DNA of 64,000 nt, taken from assembly GCF_038561935.1 (NCBI RefSeq), contig NZ_CP102770.1:5766001-5830000 (forward strand), read 5' to 3'. The position numbers and the translations under genes are program-made. Below, piece after piece: positions 36,732 to 46,011 of this stretch. The stretch comes from Myxococcus stipitatus. Lineage in GTDB: Bacteria; Myxococcota; Myxococcia; Myxococcales; Myxococcaceae. The stretch's first letter is position 1. Each line of letters opens with the position of its first letter. The notes beneath the pieces are model-generated. The model did not search any database. It worked only from the letters and a program-made list of their open reading frames with translations, and was not told the origin of the DNA.

Positions 36732-38936
36732 TCAGTGCTGGACGACGGCCACGTAGTTTCCGTAGCGCGTCTGGATTTCGGAGACGTACTTCACGGGCTC
36801 GGAGCCCCGGCAGTAGCCGTGTCGCGCGCGGCGGTAGTAGTGGGGTTTCTCGAGGAGGAGCATGGCCTTCTCGACGTGGTCGAACCAGCGGTTGGGGTCC
36901 AGGCCCTGCTCCTGTGCCAGCCGGCGCGCGTCGAGCACGTGGCCCAGCCCCGCGTTGTACGAGGCCAGGGCGAAGCGCAGCCGCTGCTTGAAGGGAATCT
37001 CCGGGGCGATGCGGCCGATGAGCTGGTGCATGTACTTCACGCCCGCGTGGATGCCTTGCTCGGGGTCCTCGAGCTTCCGGAAGCCCAGCTCCGTGCCCGT
37101 GTTCGGCATGACCTGGAAGAGGCCTTGCGCGCCCACCCAGCTCCGCGCGCGCGGGTCGAAGCGGCTCTCCTGGAACATCTGCGCGACCATCAGCCGCCAG
37201 TCCAGGCCGTAGCGCGCCGAGTAGGCGCGGACGAGTCCGTCATAGGGCGAGATGGCGCCAGCGAGGACCGCCGCCTCCGTGGTCGCGGGGGCCTCTTCAC
37301 GTCGCCCCTCGAAGTAGCGGCGACGGGCCAGGTTGTACTCGGTGCCGCGATAGGTCTTCTTCACGAAGCCGTCGAGGAATGCTCGCAGCTTCGGGTTCTG
37401 CTGACGCACGGCGAAGGCGATGCCGTAGTGCCCTTCCTTCCCCGCGGGCGTGCCCTGGCCGGGGACGGTCAACGCGACCTCCACGTCTTCGCGATACACG
37501 AGCTCCGCGGCGAGGATGTGGCTGTCCGTCACCGTGAGGGGAATCTCGCCGCGGGCCACGCGCTCGATGAGCGTCTCGGCGTCCTGGTCCTCGGGCTCCT
37601 CGACGAGGACGAAGCCGTGCTGGGGGGCCAGTGCGCTCAAGGTGGCGAAGTGGCTGGACGAGCGGCGGACGTGAATCGCGCGGCCCTTGAGGTCCGCGAG
37701 GGACGCGGGCTTCTCGGCGCCCGCGCGCTGCACGAGGACCTCGTCCACGAAGAGGTAGGGGCTCGAGAAGGCGACCTCTCGCTGACGCTCCTGGGTGACG
37801 GTGAGCGCGGCGGCGACCAGGTCTCCCCTGCCCTCCTTCAACCACGAGAGGAGCGCCTCGTAGGAAGGCGGGACCAGGATCTCGAGCCGCACCTTGAGGG
37901 CATCCGCCACGAGCTTCGCCATCGTGTAGTCGAAGCCGGCCTGTCCTCCTCGGTGAAGGAAGTAGGTGACGGGGCTGTTGCGCGTGAGGACTCGCAGCAC
38001 GCCGCGCTTGCGGATGCCGTCGAGGTCACCGGTGAACAGCTGCTGGTGATGCTCGGTGAGGGCTCGCTCGATGAGGAAGGCATCCAGGGCGCCACGCAGC
38101 GCGGGGTTGTCGAGCCGCACGCCCCACGCGAGGGCCCGCTTCTCCGCGATGGGAAAGAGCGCTTCGACGTTCGGGTTGTAGGTCTCGATGGCGGCCAGCA
38201 GGTGGCTGTCCACGACGGTGAGCGGGAGCTCGCCTTGGGTGACCTTCCAGGCCAGCTCCTCCGAGTCGAGGCTCTCGGCCACGGGCTCGACGACGAGTCC
38301 CGGGGCCTTGCCCTGGGCGAGGGTCGCGAGCGAGGCGGCGAAGGTGGAGCTGGCGCGCACATGGACCGCGCGGCCCGCGAGTTCCTCGGGCTTGCGAGGC
38401 AGACCGGAGGCGCCTCGCTTGCCGACGAGCACTTCGCTGACGAGCGCGAGGGGACGGGTGAACGCGAGCTCCTTCGAACGTTCCGGGGTGACGGTGAGGT
38501 CCGCGGCGATGATGTCTCCTCGGCCTTCACGCAGCAGCGGGATGAGCTGGTCGAAGCGCTCGACGGGGATGAACTCGGCGGTCATCCCGTGCTTCTCGGC
38601 GAAGCGCTCCAGGAGGGCGCGGTCCTGCGAACGTGGCATGCCTTGGCGCGGAAGGGAGCGCTCGTCGATGGTCTCCACGAGGACTCGCAGCACGCCACGG
38701 GTGCGCAGCGCGGGGAGGTCTCCGGTGAAGGGAGGCTCGGGCGGCTTCGCGGGGGCGGCGTTGGCTTGCGTGTCTTCGGCGGGGAGCGGCAGGGCCTGCT
38801 CGGGGAACGGAGGGTCCTCCGGCTCGACGGCGGCCACGGCGGGAGGCGCCGGCGGAGGCGCGGGAGGGTCCTGCTTGCAGGCGGTGACGCTCACGAGCAA
38901 CGCGACGATGAACAGCCAGCGGGAACAGCACTTCAT
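36732..38936 (-). CDS. MltF-like lytic transglycosylase lipoprotein with two solute-binding modules
   Basis: A 734-residue lipoprotein that should cleave peptidoglycan glycan strands from the outer membrane. The signal peptide CCSRWLFIVALLVSVTAC ends at a lipobox Cys. Two SBP_bac_3-type modules follow, about 75-300 and 302-540, both opening with RGVLRVL and containing GRGD(I/L)(I/V)AA.LTVT. The C-terminal SLT domain (about 565-700) has catalytic E590 in QMFQESRFDPRA and GAQGLFQVMPNTG. E. coli MltF has one such module. ATG at 38936 follows GAGGGGGA. Confidence 0.92.
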   Translation of the reverse strand: MKCCSRWLFIVALLVSVTACKQDPPAPPPAPPAVAAVEPEDPPFPEQALPLPAEDTQANAAPAKPPEPPFTGDLPALRTRGVLRVLVETIDERSLPRQGMPRSQDRALLERFAEKHGMTAEFIPVERFDQLIPLLREGRGDIIAADLTVTPERSKELAFTRPLALVSEVLVGKRGASGLPRKPEELAGRAVHVRASSTFAASLATLAQGKAPGLVVEPVAESLDSEELAWKVTQGELPLTVVDSHLLAAIETYNPNVEALFPIAEKRALAWGVRLDNPALRGALDAFLIERALTEHHQQLFTGDLDGIRKRGVLRVLTRNSPVTYFLHRGGQAGFDYTMAKLVADALKVRLEILVPPSYEALLSWLKEGRGDLVAAALTVTQERQREVAFSSPYLFVDEVLVQRAGAEKPASLADLKGRAIHVRRSSSHFATLSALAPQHGFVLVEEPEDQDAETLIERVARGEIPLTVTDSHILAAELVYREDVEVALTVPGQGTPAGKEGHYGIAFAVRQQNPKLRAFLDGFVKKTYRGTEYNLARRRYFEGRREEAPATTEAAVLAGAISPYDGLVRAYSARYGLDWRLMVAQMFQESRFDPRARSWVGAQGLFQVMPNTGTELGFRKLEDPEQGIHAGVKYMHQLIGRIAPEIPFKQRLRFALASYNAGLGHVLDARRLAQEQGLDPNRWFDHVEKAMLLLEKPHYYRRARHGYCRGSEPVKYVSEIQTRYGNYVAVVQH

Positions 38937-39284
38937 GGGTACTTCCCCCTCGTCTGAGACGACGCCGACGTGGCGACTTCGCCCCCGCGCATCCTCTACC
39001 CGAGTTGCCCGGGTGAAATCACGCACCGCCCTCCCGAGGCGGTGGCCCCCGCGACGCGTCACCGCTCGCGCTGGTAGAAAGCGGGGATGGAATGGGCGCT
39101 TTCCCGTGAAAGCAACGAAGACATCGACAGCCAGCGGTGGGAACACTGGCGCGTTGTTTCGGCTCGGCTGGAAACAGGGCAGGACTTGGATGAGAGCCGA
39201 GCCCCTGTGGGAGGGTGGCGACTCAGGCTCTTCTGGAGCGCGAAGCCTCCACCCGCCCGTGAGGCCGTCTTCTTTCGGCGGCTC
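38937..39284. other. Gap between the transglycosylase and hypothetical gene
   Basis: This 348-bp interval holds the promoters of two divergent genes. An open frame running from ATG 39087 into the next gene is present, but its first 66 codons have weaker G/C third-position bias than the rest, so it is probably untranslated. If translated, it would lengthen the neighbouring protein to 274 aa. Nothing else was found. Confidence 0.4.
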
Positions 39285-39911
39285 ATGCCGGGCTACATCG
39301 CCAGCAAGTCCATTCAGGACATCAGGGCGCAGCTCGCGAGGACCGCGTGGTGCGACTTTCGCTCCCTGAGCGCCGCGGAGGCCCGGGGGCTTCAGCACGA
39401 CGCGACCTCACATGGACTTCGCGCGGAGGTCGTGCGCGATGGACTCGACGACCCGGCCATCGACCAGGTCCTCTCGCTCCAGGACGCGCACCGCGCCCAG
39501 CATCCATCCGGCTCACGCTACCGGGTCCGCATCAAGCCCTCCTTCGACGACGCGGTGAGCATCCTCGTGATGGCAACTCCCGAGGGTGCATCCGTGGCCG
39601 TGGGAAGCGTGGTGCACGCCGAGCACGTGCCGATTCCCCACGAGCGTCTTTCGAGACTCCGTGACGAGCTCGCGTCCGTCTCGCTGCTCACCCTTCGGGG
39701 CTCGACCGACATCGGGCTCGACGGAACCTCCGTGAGCGGCTCGGTCGAGGAAGGCGAGCGGGTGAATCACTTCTTCGTGTGGAGTCCTTCGGCGGAGAAG
39801 AACCCCGGGGAGCGCACCTTCGTCGTCGCCCTGGCTCGGCTCGCAATGGAGGTCTGCCGCGAGCCTTCGGTCCGCGAGCGACTGCGGGGTCTCCAGGAGT
39901 GGATTGAGTAG
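39285..39911 (+). CDS. Hypothetical protein
   Basis: A predicted soluble protein of 208 aa that is not recognised. The N-terminal half (IQDIRAQLARTAWCDFRSLSAAEARGLQHDATSHGL) resembles a small helical domain, and the C-terminal half is alternating beta and helix (SVSGSVEEGERVNHFFVW). One Cys lies in each half (AWCDFRS and MEVCREP). ATG at 39285 marks where GC3 bias becomes strong, but ATG 39087, behind GCGGGG, is a real alternative. It converges on the YciI gene with six bases between stops. Confidence 0.55.
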   Translation: MPGYIASKSIQDIRAQLARTAWCDFRSLSAAEARGLQHDATSHGLRAEVVRDGLDDPAIDQVLSLQDAHRAQHPSGSRYRVRIKPSFDDAVSILVMATPEGASVAVGSVVHAEHVPIPHERLSRLRDELASVSLLTLRGSTDIGLDGTSVSGSVEEGERVNHFFVWSPSAEKNPGERTFVVALARLAMEVCREPSVRERLRGLQEWIE

Positions 39912-39917
39912 CGGTGG

Positions 39918-40358
39918 CTACTTCGCCCGCTGCTGCTGCTCCATCTCCACGCGAAGGCGATCCTCCTGGGCGCGAAGCTCGGGGGTGAACTCCTCGCCGA
40001 AGTCGGACGCCTCGAACACCGGGCGGATCTCGAGGACACCTTCCTCGCCGGGCATCGGGTTCGGGCAGCGGCGCGCCCACTCGAGGGCCTCGTCCATGTT
40101 GCGCACCTGCCAGAGCCAGTAGCCGGCGATGAGCTCCTTGGTCTCCGCGAACGGGCCGTCGACGACACTCGGCTTCTTCCCGTCGCCGAAGACGACCCGC
40201 TTGCCCTTGCTGCTGGGGTGGAGGCCCTCGCCCGCGAGCATGACGCCCGCCTTCACCAGCTCCTCGTTGTACTTCCCCATCGCCGCCAGCATCTCCTCCT
40301 TCGGCATGACGCCCTTCTCGGAGTTGGGGCTCGCCTTCACGATGACCATCACGCGCAT
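39918..40358 (-). CDS. YciI family (DGPF domain) protein
   Basis: A 146-residue small dimeric alpha/beta-barrel protein of the YCII-related family. The name-giving DGPFAETKELIAGYWL motif is present, and the order RVMVIVKASPNSEKG ... MGKYNEELVKAGVMLAGEGL is typical. The DGPF subgroup often sits beside ECF sigma factors, but none is present here. A Glu/Gln-rich C-terminal tail (RVEMEQQQRAK) is extra. The biochemical role is unknown. Confidence 0.9.
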   Translation of the reverse strand: MRVMVIVKASPNSEKGVMPKEEMLAAMGKYNEELVKAGVMLAGEGLHPSSKGKRVVFGDGKKPSVVDGPFAETKELIAGYWLWQVRNMDEALEWARRCPNPMPGEEGVLEIRPVFEASDFGEEFTPELRAQEDRLRVEMEQQQRAK

Positions 40359-40493
40359 GTTCGTCTCCTGGTTTCGAGGCGGGGTTGCTCCCGCCCTTCA
40401 AACTGGCAACGAATATCCCAATGGCAGATCGACACGGCCTCGAATTTTTCTCAGAAGCCGCGTGATTCCAATGGGTTGTGCGAAAGCCACGGG

Positions 40494-41345
40494 TCAGCCG
40501 AACCACCGGCCAGACTCCGGGGCGAAGATGTGGACCCGCTCCAGGAGCGAGGCGGGGACGCGCTCTCGAATCATCGACTGCACCTCCTGTGGGCCCAGGG
40601 ACTGGCTGAAGTGCATGAGCACCAACGCCTCGTTCCGGAAGCGGTCGGCGTGGGCGAGGAGCTCGTCGAGGTGGAGGTGCGCGCGATCTCTCGCGTCCTG
40701 CACGGAGCGCTTCGGGTCGACGAAGGTGCACTCGATGACGAGCACGCGGGAGTCGAAGAGTGAGGGCTCGGTCTCCAGCACGCGCGCCAGCGTGTCGGTC
40801 GCGTAGGCCAGCTCCAGGTGCTCCACCTCCGTGAAGAGGTCCTCGCCCGCCTTGCGGCGCTGGGCAATCTCCTGCGGGGGCATGCCCAGGTGCTCGGGGC
40901 GCAGCTTGGTGACGCGCCGGAGGAACTGGTAGCCGAGCGACGGCACCGGGTGGTGCGTGCGAAACGCGCGGACGTGGAGCCCCTGGCCGAGCGGCTGGAC
41001 ATCCCCGGGAAGCATCGGCACCGTCTTCACTTCCATCGCGGTGTGATGAAGCCGGGAGAGCACCTCCAGGGCCTCGCGAACGGTGGGCTCGATTTCGGCG
41101 GGAAGGAAGAGCTGCGGAGCCCCCTTCCCCAGCAACCGGCGGATGCCCAGCAGCGCGCCGAGCGCACTCGCATGGTCGGGGTGCGCATGGCTGAGGAAGA
41201 TGCGCTCGGTGCCCGCGAAGGAGCGGATGGGGATGCCCACGTCGAGCACCACGTCCAGCTCCGGCACCTGGAGGGAGGTGTAGACCCCCCCGATGGAGAT
41301 GCCTCGAACGGTGTAGGGGCCAGCCTGGACTTCGGTGAGCGTCAT
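40494..41345 (-). CDS. MBL-fold hydrolase (ribonuclease Z-like)
   Basis: A 283-residue cytoplasmic metallo-beta-lactamase-fold protein. The metal motif HAHPDH (53-58, in [11 protein letters not shown]) and later ligands in [18 protein letters not shown] and LMHFSQSL are intact. The order and spacing resemble tRNase Z / RNase Z-like phosphodiesterases, although the long exosite arm typical of true RNase Z is not obvious. It is the last gene of a def-gst-mbl run with 29- and 63-bp gaps. Confidence 0.85.
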   Translation of the reverse strand: MTLTEVQAGPYTVRGISIGGVYTSLQVPELDVVLDVGIPIRSFAGTERIFLSHAHPDHASALGALLGIRRLLGKGAPQLFLPAEIEPTVREALEVLSRLHHTAMEVKTVPMLPGDVQPLGQGLHVRAFRTHHPVPSLGYQFLRRVTKLRPEHLGMPPQEIAQRRKAGEDLFTEVEHLELAYATDTLARVLETEPSLFDSRVLVIECTFVDPKRSVQDARDRAHLHLDELLAHADRFRNEALVLMHFSQSLGPQEVQSMIRERVPASLLERVHIFAPESGRWFG

Positions 41346-41408
41346 CCTCGGGTTTATGACGCGCCTGCCCCCTCCGCCGCAATGCTCAGTCCATCCGCGT
41401 CCCGTGTG

Positions 41409-42029
41409 TCACGTGTCGAAGCGGAACACCGTCGCGGCGCACGAAGCCCGCGTTCCGAATCGCTGACAGAACTCCGTCAGCGCCGTGTACGGAGCCATCG
41501 ACAGGACCTCCCGGAACTCCAGGTGCAGCACGAGGCAGTAGAGCGAGACCTCCAGGAAGCTCACGCCTCGCTCGGGGGGCAGCGCGGCGAACACGGACGC
41601 CACGTTCTCGTCCAGCCAACCCAGCATGTTGCCCAGGCTCCGACGCATCTTGTCCTGGTGAGCGCCACTCTCGGCCCCGCCGCCCACCCGCGACATGACC
41701 AGCGTCACCTCCGTGGCCATCGACTGGAGCACCAGCTCCTGCGCGTTCGCGCTCACCGGCTCCACGAGGTCCTCGGGCCACACCAGCCTGGGCGTGAGCG
41801 CCGACTGCCGCGCGAGCTCGCGACAGACATTGAGCGCTCCGAACCAGGAGCCTCGCTCGGTCCGCAGCACGGGAATCTTGAGCGCGGGGTTGCCGCCATA
41901 ATCCTCCAGCTTCGGAGACATGATGTCTCGCAGGATCTGGAACTCGTAATCGACCCGCAGCTCCTCGGCGAAGATGCGCGCGATGCGGGTGAAGTGAGAA
42001 CTCGAACGGCCGATGATGACAGGCTTCAT
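41409..42029 (-). CDS. Glutathione S-transferase-like protein
   Basis: A 206-residue protein with an N-terminal thioredoxin-like domain: VIIGRSSSHFTRIARIFAEEL carries a candidate Ser/Thr active site, and NPALKIPVL is the cis-Pro segment, followed by GSWFGALNVCREL in the glutathione-binding region. The C-terminal half is helical (LGNMLGWLDENVASVFAALP). ATG at 42029 is used. It lies 29 bp after def, so co-transcription is likely. The substrate is unknown. Confidence 0.8.
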   Translation of the reverse strand: MKPVIIGRSSSHFTRIARIFAEELRVDYEFQILRDIMSPKLEDYGGNPALKIPVLRTERGSWFGALNVCRELARQSALTPRLVWPEDLVEPVSANAQELVLQSMATEVTLVMSRVGGGAESGAHQDKMRRSLGNMLGWLDENVASVFAALPPERGVSFLEVSLYCLVLHLEFREVLSMAPYTALTEFCQRFGTRASCAATVFRFDT

Positions 42030-42058
42030 GTCGTCTCCCAGGACAGGTCCAGCAGCCT

Positions 42059-42661
42059 TCAGTCCGCCTTCTTCGGAAGCCCCAGCGCTGCCCTGACCTC
42101 GGCGGTTCCGCGCCCGGCCCAGTGCCGCCGATGGTTCTCCCCTGTCACGAAGCTGCGCGTCTCCATCCGGTCCACGTAGAGCGTCCCGTCCAGGTGGTCC
42201 AGCTCGTGCTGGAGGATGCGCGCATACCAACCTCGCGCGTGAATCGTCACCGGCCGCCCCTGCTCGTCCAGCGCATCCACCCGAACCCCTCGCGCCCTCG
42301 CCACCAGCGCCGCGAACCCCGAGACACTCAGGCACCCCTCGTAGAACTCCGCGGGCGTCGCATCCTCCACCGTCAGCTTCGGATTGATGAGCACATGGAA
42401 CGGAACCGGCGTCCGCTCCCGGTCCGCCAGGTCCGCCGGCGCCACTCCCGCTTGGTACTCCGAGCGGTCCTCAATGACCACCAGCCGCAATCCCACGCCC
42501 ACCTGCGGCGCCGCGAGGCCCACCCCTGGCGCATCGCGCATCGTGTCGCGCATCAGCACGATGAGCCGTTGAATCTCGGGACTGCCCATCTCCTCCGGCG
42601 TCAGGTCTCGCGCCTTCTGCCGCAGCACCGGCTCTCCCGCCTGGACGATTTTGAGCACCAT
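42059..42661 (-). CDS. def: Peptide deformylase
   Basis: Removes the formyl group from the N-terminal Met of nascent proteins. It is 200 aa. The three signature motifs are GVGLAAPQ (46-53), EGCLSV (108-113, metal ligand C110) and QHELDHLDG (151-159, metal ligands H152 and H156 with catalytic E153). The C-terminal extension past residue 165 is longer than in E. coli. No fmt gene is adjacent, so this may be one of several paralogues. Confidence 0.95.
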   Translation of the reverse strand: MVLKIVQAGEPVLRQKARDLTPEEMGSPEIQRLIVLMRDTMRDAPGVGLAAPQVGVGLRLVVIEDRSEYQAGVAPADLADRERTPVPFHVLINPKLTVEDATPAEFYEGCLSVSGFAALVARARGVRVDALDEQGRPVTIHARGWYARILQHELDHLDGTLYVDRMETRSFVTGENHRRHWAGRGTAEVRAALGLPKKAD

Positions 42662-42886
42662 CCCGCGAGCGTAGCAGGCCCATCACGGCGTCCTCCAGCA
42701 TCACGCGAGGCCCGCTTCCACTCCCGCTGAAGCGTCCGACAGCACACGCTCCTCCTCCCCCGGGAGACTTCACCTCCCCCACCGTGCCAACCTTGCCCTC
42801 GCAGGCTCGCGTCTCGACTCGGAGATACTGATACACTTCAGTGGCGATATTGAACGACACCGTTCCCACGGAGCTTGCAGGTCGCG

Positions 42887-44089
42887 ATGCGGCGGTCTCG
42901 ACGTCTCGGGTGGGCCGCCCTGGCCTCACTCGTCATTCACGCGGCGCTCCTCGGGTTCCTCGCGAACACGGAGCCCCCCGCTCGCCCTTCCCCACGCCAG
43001 CGCGAGTCGAAGCCCGCCCCCGTGTTCATGGAGGTCGTCCACGCGCCTCCCAAGGTCCCCTCGGCGCCCGCCGTCGAAGAGGCCCCGAAGCCCCCGCGTG
43101 ACTCCGTTCCTCCACGCACCACGCGCCGGACCGAGACTCCGGTGAAGCCGCCTCGCGAGGCGGAACCCGTGTCCCGGACACCCGAGCGGAACGACACACC
43201 TCGCGCCTCCTCTCCCGGACTCAACCTGCTCCCGCGCGCGCCCGGTGGGCTCTCACTGCCCTCGGGCCCGCCCTTCCAGAGCGGACACACCCTCCGGCCC
43301 GGAGACCCCGGCCCTTCCCGCGAGGCGCTCATCGCGGAGGAGCGCGAGCGCGTCCGTGGCCGCGTCCAGGGACACATCGACGACCAGCAGGCGGCCCTCC
43401 GCGTGGCGAATGGATTGGTCGACCCCTACTTCACCGAGGTGCGCAAGGCGCTCGAGAAGGGCTTCGAGGATGCACCGGTGTTCCCGGGGAACCCGCTGGG
43501 GAAACAGATCGCGACGTCCTGGGCATCCCAGGCGGGGAAGTTCGGAGCCTCCGGCTCACCGGGCGGCCCCGTCCCCAAGGCCGCCACCGCGTCCGAGCAG
43601 CTCAAGGCCCTGGAGGGACGACTGGGCCGGAACACGCTGGAGCACCTGCGCGGCCGCGTCCAGGCCGGCGCGGAGCTGCACCAGGTCGCGGAGGGGGGCG
43701 GAGGGAAGCTCGTCGTCACCCTCGAGCTGCTCCAGGCGCCCGATGGCACCTTGCGCGAAGCCAGGCTCGTGTCGGTGAGCGGCATCCCCGCGTATGACAC
43801 CTTCGTGCTCAACGCCGTGCCGGGCGCGCTCGCGAAGCTCCCCCCTCCTCGCGACGGCGCGCGCGGTGTCAAACCCGAGGGCATCCACACGCTCTGGTCC
43901 GTGGAGGGACGCGTCGTCTACTACCGCAAGGTCAAGGACCTGAAGGGCCGCAGCGCCCTGTACCTCGCCACCGCGATGGCGGCGGGCGTCCTGGCTGGCC
44001 GCTTCGAGGAGACGACGGGAGAAATCGAGGTCATCGACTTCACCAACCCCCGGTTCCTCTGCCAATCCAAGCTGCTGCGGGTCTACTGA
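42887..44089 (+). CDS. TonB-like energy-transducer / cell-envelope protein
   Basis: A 400-residue protein with one N-terminal TM helix (RLGWAALASLVIHAALLGFLA), a Pro/Arg/Lys-rich stalk of about 100 residues, a helical middle part (EERERVRGRVQGHIDDQQAA) and a C-terminal TonB-fold domain (KLVVTLELLQAPDGTLREARL, PAYDTFVLNAVPGAL). This matches the TonB/TolA layout in which the C-terminus contacts an outer-membrane partner. ATG at 42887 is preferred; a TTG at 42875 is in frame. No ExbBD genes are adjacent. Confidence 0.8.
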   Translation: MRRSRRLGWAALASLVIHAALLGFLANTEPPARPSPRQRESKPAPVFMEVVHAPPKVPSAPAVEEAPKPPRDSVPPRTTRRTETPVKPPREAEPVSRTPERNDTPRASSPGLNLLPRAPGGLSLPSGPPFQSGHTLRPGDPGPSREALIAEERERVRGRVQGHIDDQQAALRVANGLVDPYFTEVRKALEKGFEDAPVFPGNPLGKQIATSWASQAGKFGASGSPGGPVPKAATASEQLKALEGRLGRNTLEHLRGRVQAGAELHQVAEGGGGKLVVTLELLQAPDGTLREARLVSVSGIPAYDTFVLNAVPGALAKLPPPRDGARGVKPEGIHTLWSVEGRVVYYRKVKDLKGRSALYLATAMAAGVLAGRFEETTGEIEVIDFTNPRFLCQSKLLRVY

Positions 44090-44151
44090 GCCCCAGGAAG
44101 CACGGGCCCCCCATTGGCCTCGCTCAGGCCGGGGCGCTAGGCTCCCACGCC

Positions 44152-44652
44152 ATGGCTCGTCGCAAGAAGGCCGATGAGATGGCCGCTCGCGTCCGCAATC
44201 TGCTGGCGATGGATGCCGCCAGCGTCATGCGCCGGCTCGAATCCCGGCGTGACGAGATGTTCAACCTCTTCTCGCGCCTGCGCAGCCGAGAGCCCCTCCT
44301 GGAGACCATCGCCTCGCGCTACGCGGACGGTGCCTTCGAGCACCTCCTCCACCTGCCCGAGCAGGAGCAGGCCGTGGTGGACCGCTACTACTCCACCCTG
44401 GACGAGATGCGCTGGTACTTCACGTACACCGAGGACATGCCCGGCACCGCGCACCTGAACTTCACCAAGCTGCACAAGCGGCTGGAGGAGGCCTATCGCG
44501 TGCTGGTGGTGACGCTCGGCCCCCCCGTGTCCGCGGATGGCGCCCGGGTCGTGGACGCGGAGGTCCTGCGCCGAGAGGACTCGCCCCCTCCCGAGGACAA
44601 GACGCTGACCCGCGCGGCGCTCCCTCGTCAGCGCCGCGCCGCCCCGGGCTGA
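44152..44652 (+). CDS. Hypothetical helical protein
   Basis: A 166-residue charged, mostly helical protein without a signal peptide. It starts RKKADEMAARVRNLLAMDA and contains QEQAVVDRYYSTLDEMRWY, with a short basic C-terminus after a Pro/Glu stretch. No known domain is recognised. It lies 62 bp after the TonB-like gene and converges on the desaturase gene. Confidence 0.65.
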   Translation: MARRKKADEMAARVRNLLAMDAASVMRRLESRRDEMFNLFSRLRSREPLLETIASRYADGAFEHLLHLPEQEQAVVDRYYSTLDEMRWYFTYTEDMPGTAHLNFTKLHKRLEEAYRVLVVTLGPPVSADGARVVDAEVLRREDSPPPEDKTLTRAALPRQRRAAPG

Positions 44653-44670
44653 GGGCCCTCGGCGCCGCCG

Positions 44671-45828
44671 TCAGGCTCCGTGCGCCTGGAGCCCCTCGGA
44701 CGCGGCGGGAGACTCGGCGTCGACGGCGCGCGGCGCGAGCTTCCGCATGGAGCGCTTGCCCACCACCACGTCCACCATCTTCCGGACGCGGGTCCACACG
44801 CTCTCCTGCACGTAGGGGATGCCGTACTTCTCGCAGAGGGCACGGACCTTCGGCTGCACCTCGCGGTACTTGAGCATCGACAGGTCCGGCCAGATGTGGT
44901 GCTCGATCTGGTAGTTCAGCCACAGGTGCGCGAAGTCGTTCAGGTCTCCGCCCGTCCGGTAGTTCGCGCTGCCGATGACCTGCTGCACGTAGCGCTCGCC
45001 CTTGTTCGCCGGGGACGTCTCGAAGCGATACAGGTCCTCGCCCGTGTGGTTGGGTCCCACCACGAGGAACGTGTGGAGGCTGGTGAGTACGTCCGCCATC
45101 ACCGAGTTGCAGAACGCGCTGAAGGCCGCCCACGGTCCGATGATGAGGAACAGCGCGGGGAAGAGCACGAACTGCACGAGCGAGTAAGGCAGGTAGCACT
45201 GGAGCAGCAGCTCCTTCCACTCCGCCCCCGTGAGAGCGCCACCGTCCCGGCGTCCCTTGCGGCGCAGCGCGCTCAGCGTCTCGGGCGCGTAGTACGAGGC
45301 GCGCCAGGTGAGCGCCAGCAGCCCGAGCTGGAGGTAGCGCAGCACGAGCGGCCTGTCGGGGTTGCGCAGCGTGCCTTCCGCGTTGCGCTCCAGGAGGTCG
45401 GGGTCCGCGTCCTCGCCGGTGAACGAGTGGTGCAGGACGTTGTGCTCGTAGATCCACGCATCGGGCAGCATCCAGTCGAGCCAGTCGAGGTAGCGGCGTG
45501 TGCCCTTCGCGAAGCCCTTGCCCGTCCGAGACGCGGGGACATGGGGGACGCGGTCATAGCCGCGGTGCCCCACGTGGTGCATCAGGAGCCACCGCGTGGA
45601 GCGCCCCACGCTGAGCGCCGCCGCGCTGAATGGATTCGGCGCGATCCAGCAGGTGGCCATGCCCAGCAGCGTCCCGATGCGCCCCCAGCGCTCAATCTTG
45701 CGCAGGTGCTTCAGGTCCGCCTCGCCCACGTTGGCGTCCAGCTCCGCGCGCAGCGCCTTCAGCTCCCGGTGGAAGCCCTCCACGTCCACGGAGGCGATGT
45801 TGAAGGTGGGGGGCACGGGCGACGACAT
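44671..45828 (-). CDS. Membrane fatty acid desaturase
   Basis: Di-iron acyl-lipid desaturase of 385 aa in the inner membrane. The three His boxes are HHVGH (84-88), HNVLHH (119-124) and QIEHH in NYQIEHHIWPDL (about 310-314). The third box with Gln in place of the first His is the pattern of front-end or delta-6-type desaturases. Hydrophobic spans include YSLVQFVLFPALFLII. ATG at 45828 is preceded by GAGGAG. Its double-bond position cannot be told from sequence. Confidence 0.93.
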   Translation of the reverse strand: MSSPVPPTFNIASVDVEGFHRELKALRAELDANVGEADLKHLRKIERWGRIGTLLGMATCWIAPNPFSAAALSVGRSTRWLLMHHVGHRGYDRVPHVPASRTGKGFAKGTRRYLDWLDWMLPDAWIYEHNVLHHSFTGEDADPDLLERNAEGTLRNPDRPLVLRYLQLGLLALTWRASYYAPETLSALRRKGRRDGGALTGAEWKELLLQCYLPYSLVQFVLFPALFLIIGPWAAFSAFCNSVMADVLTSLHTFLVVGPNHTGEDLYRFETSPANKGERYVQQVIGSANYRTGGDLNDFAHLWLNYQIEHHIWPDLSMLKYREVQPKVRALCEKYGIPYVQESVWTRVRKMVDVVVGKRSMRKLAPRAVDAESPAASEGLQAHGA

Positions 45829-45950
45829 GCGTGGAACTCCTCGAGCAGGGATGGCGGAGGGGGGAACGGTAGTCGTGCTCGGGGAGCACTCAAAGCGATT
45901 CCGAGCCCACTGCGACAGGCAGGCACGGAGGCCCCTTCATACCAAAAGCA

Positions 45951-45984
45951 AACGGCCCCGCTCCCGTGAGGAAGCGAGGCCGTT
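45951..45984 (-). terminator. Intrinsic terminator of carB
   Basis: On the minus strand AACGGCC-T-CGCT pairs with AGCG-G-GGCCGTT, a 7-bp outer and 4-bp inner stem with a single mismatch and a 10-nt loop, then TTGCTTTTGG. This T-rich tail is the best in the window. It starts 28 bp after the carB stop and also bounds the desaturase gene. Confidence 0.8.
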
Positions 45985-46011
45985 CATGGCCTCGGGAGTG
46001 AGTCCCGTCGG

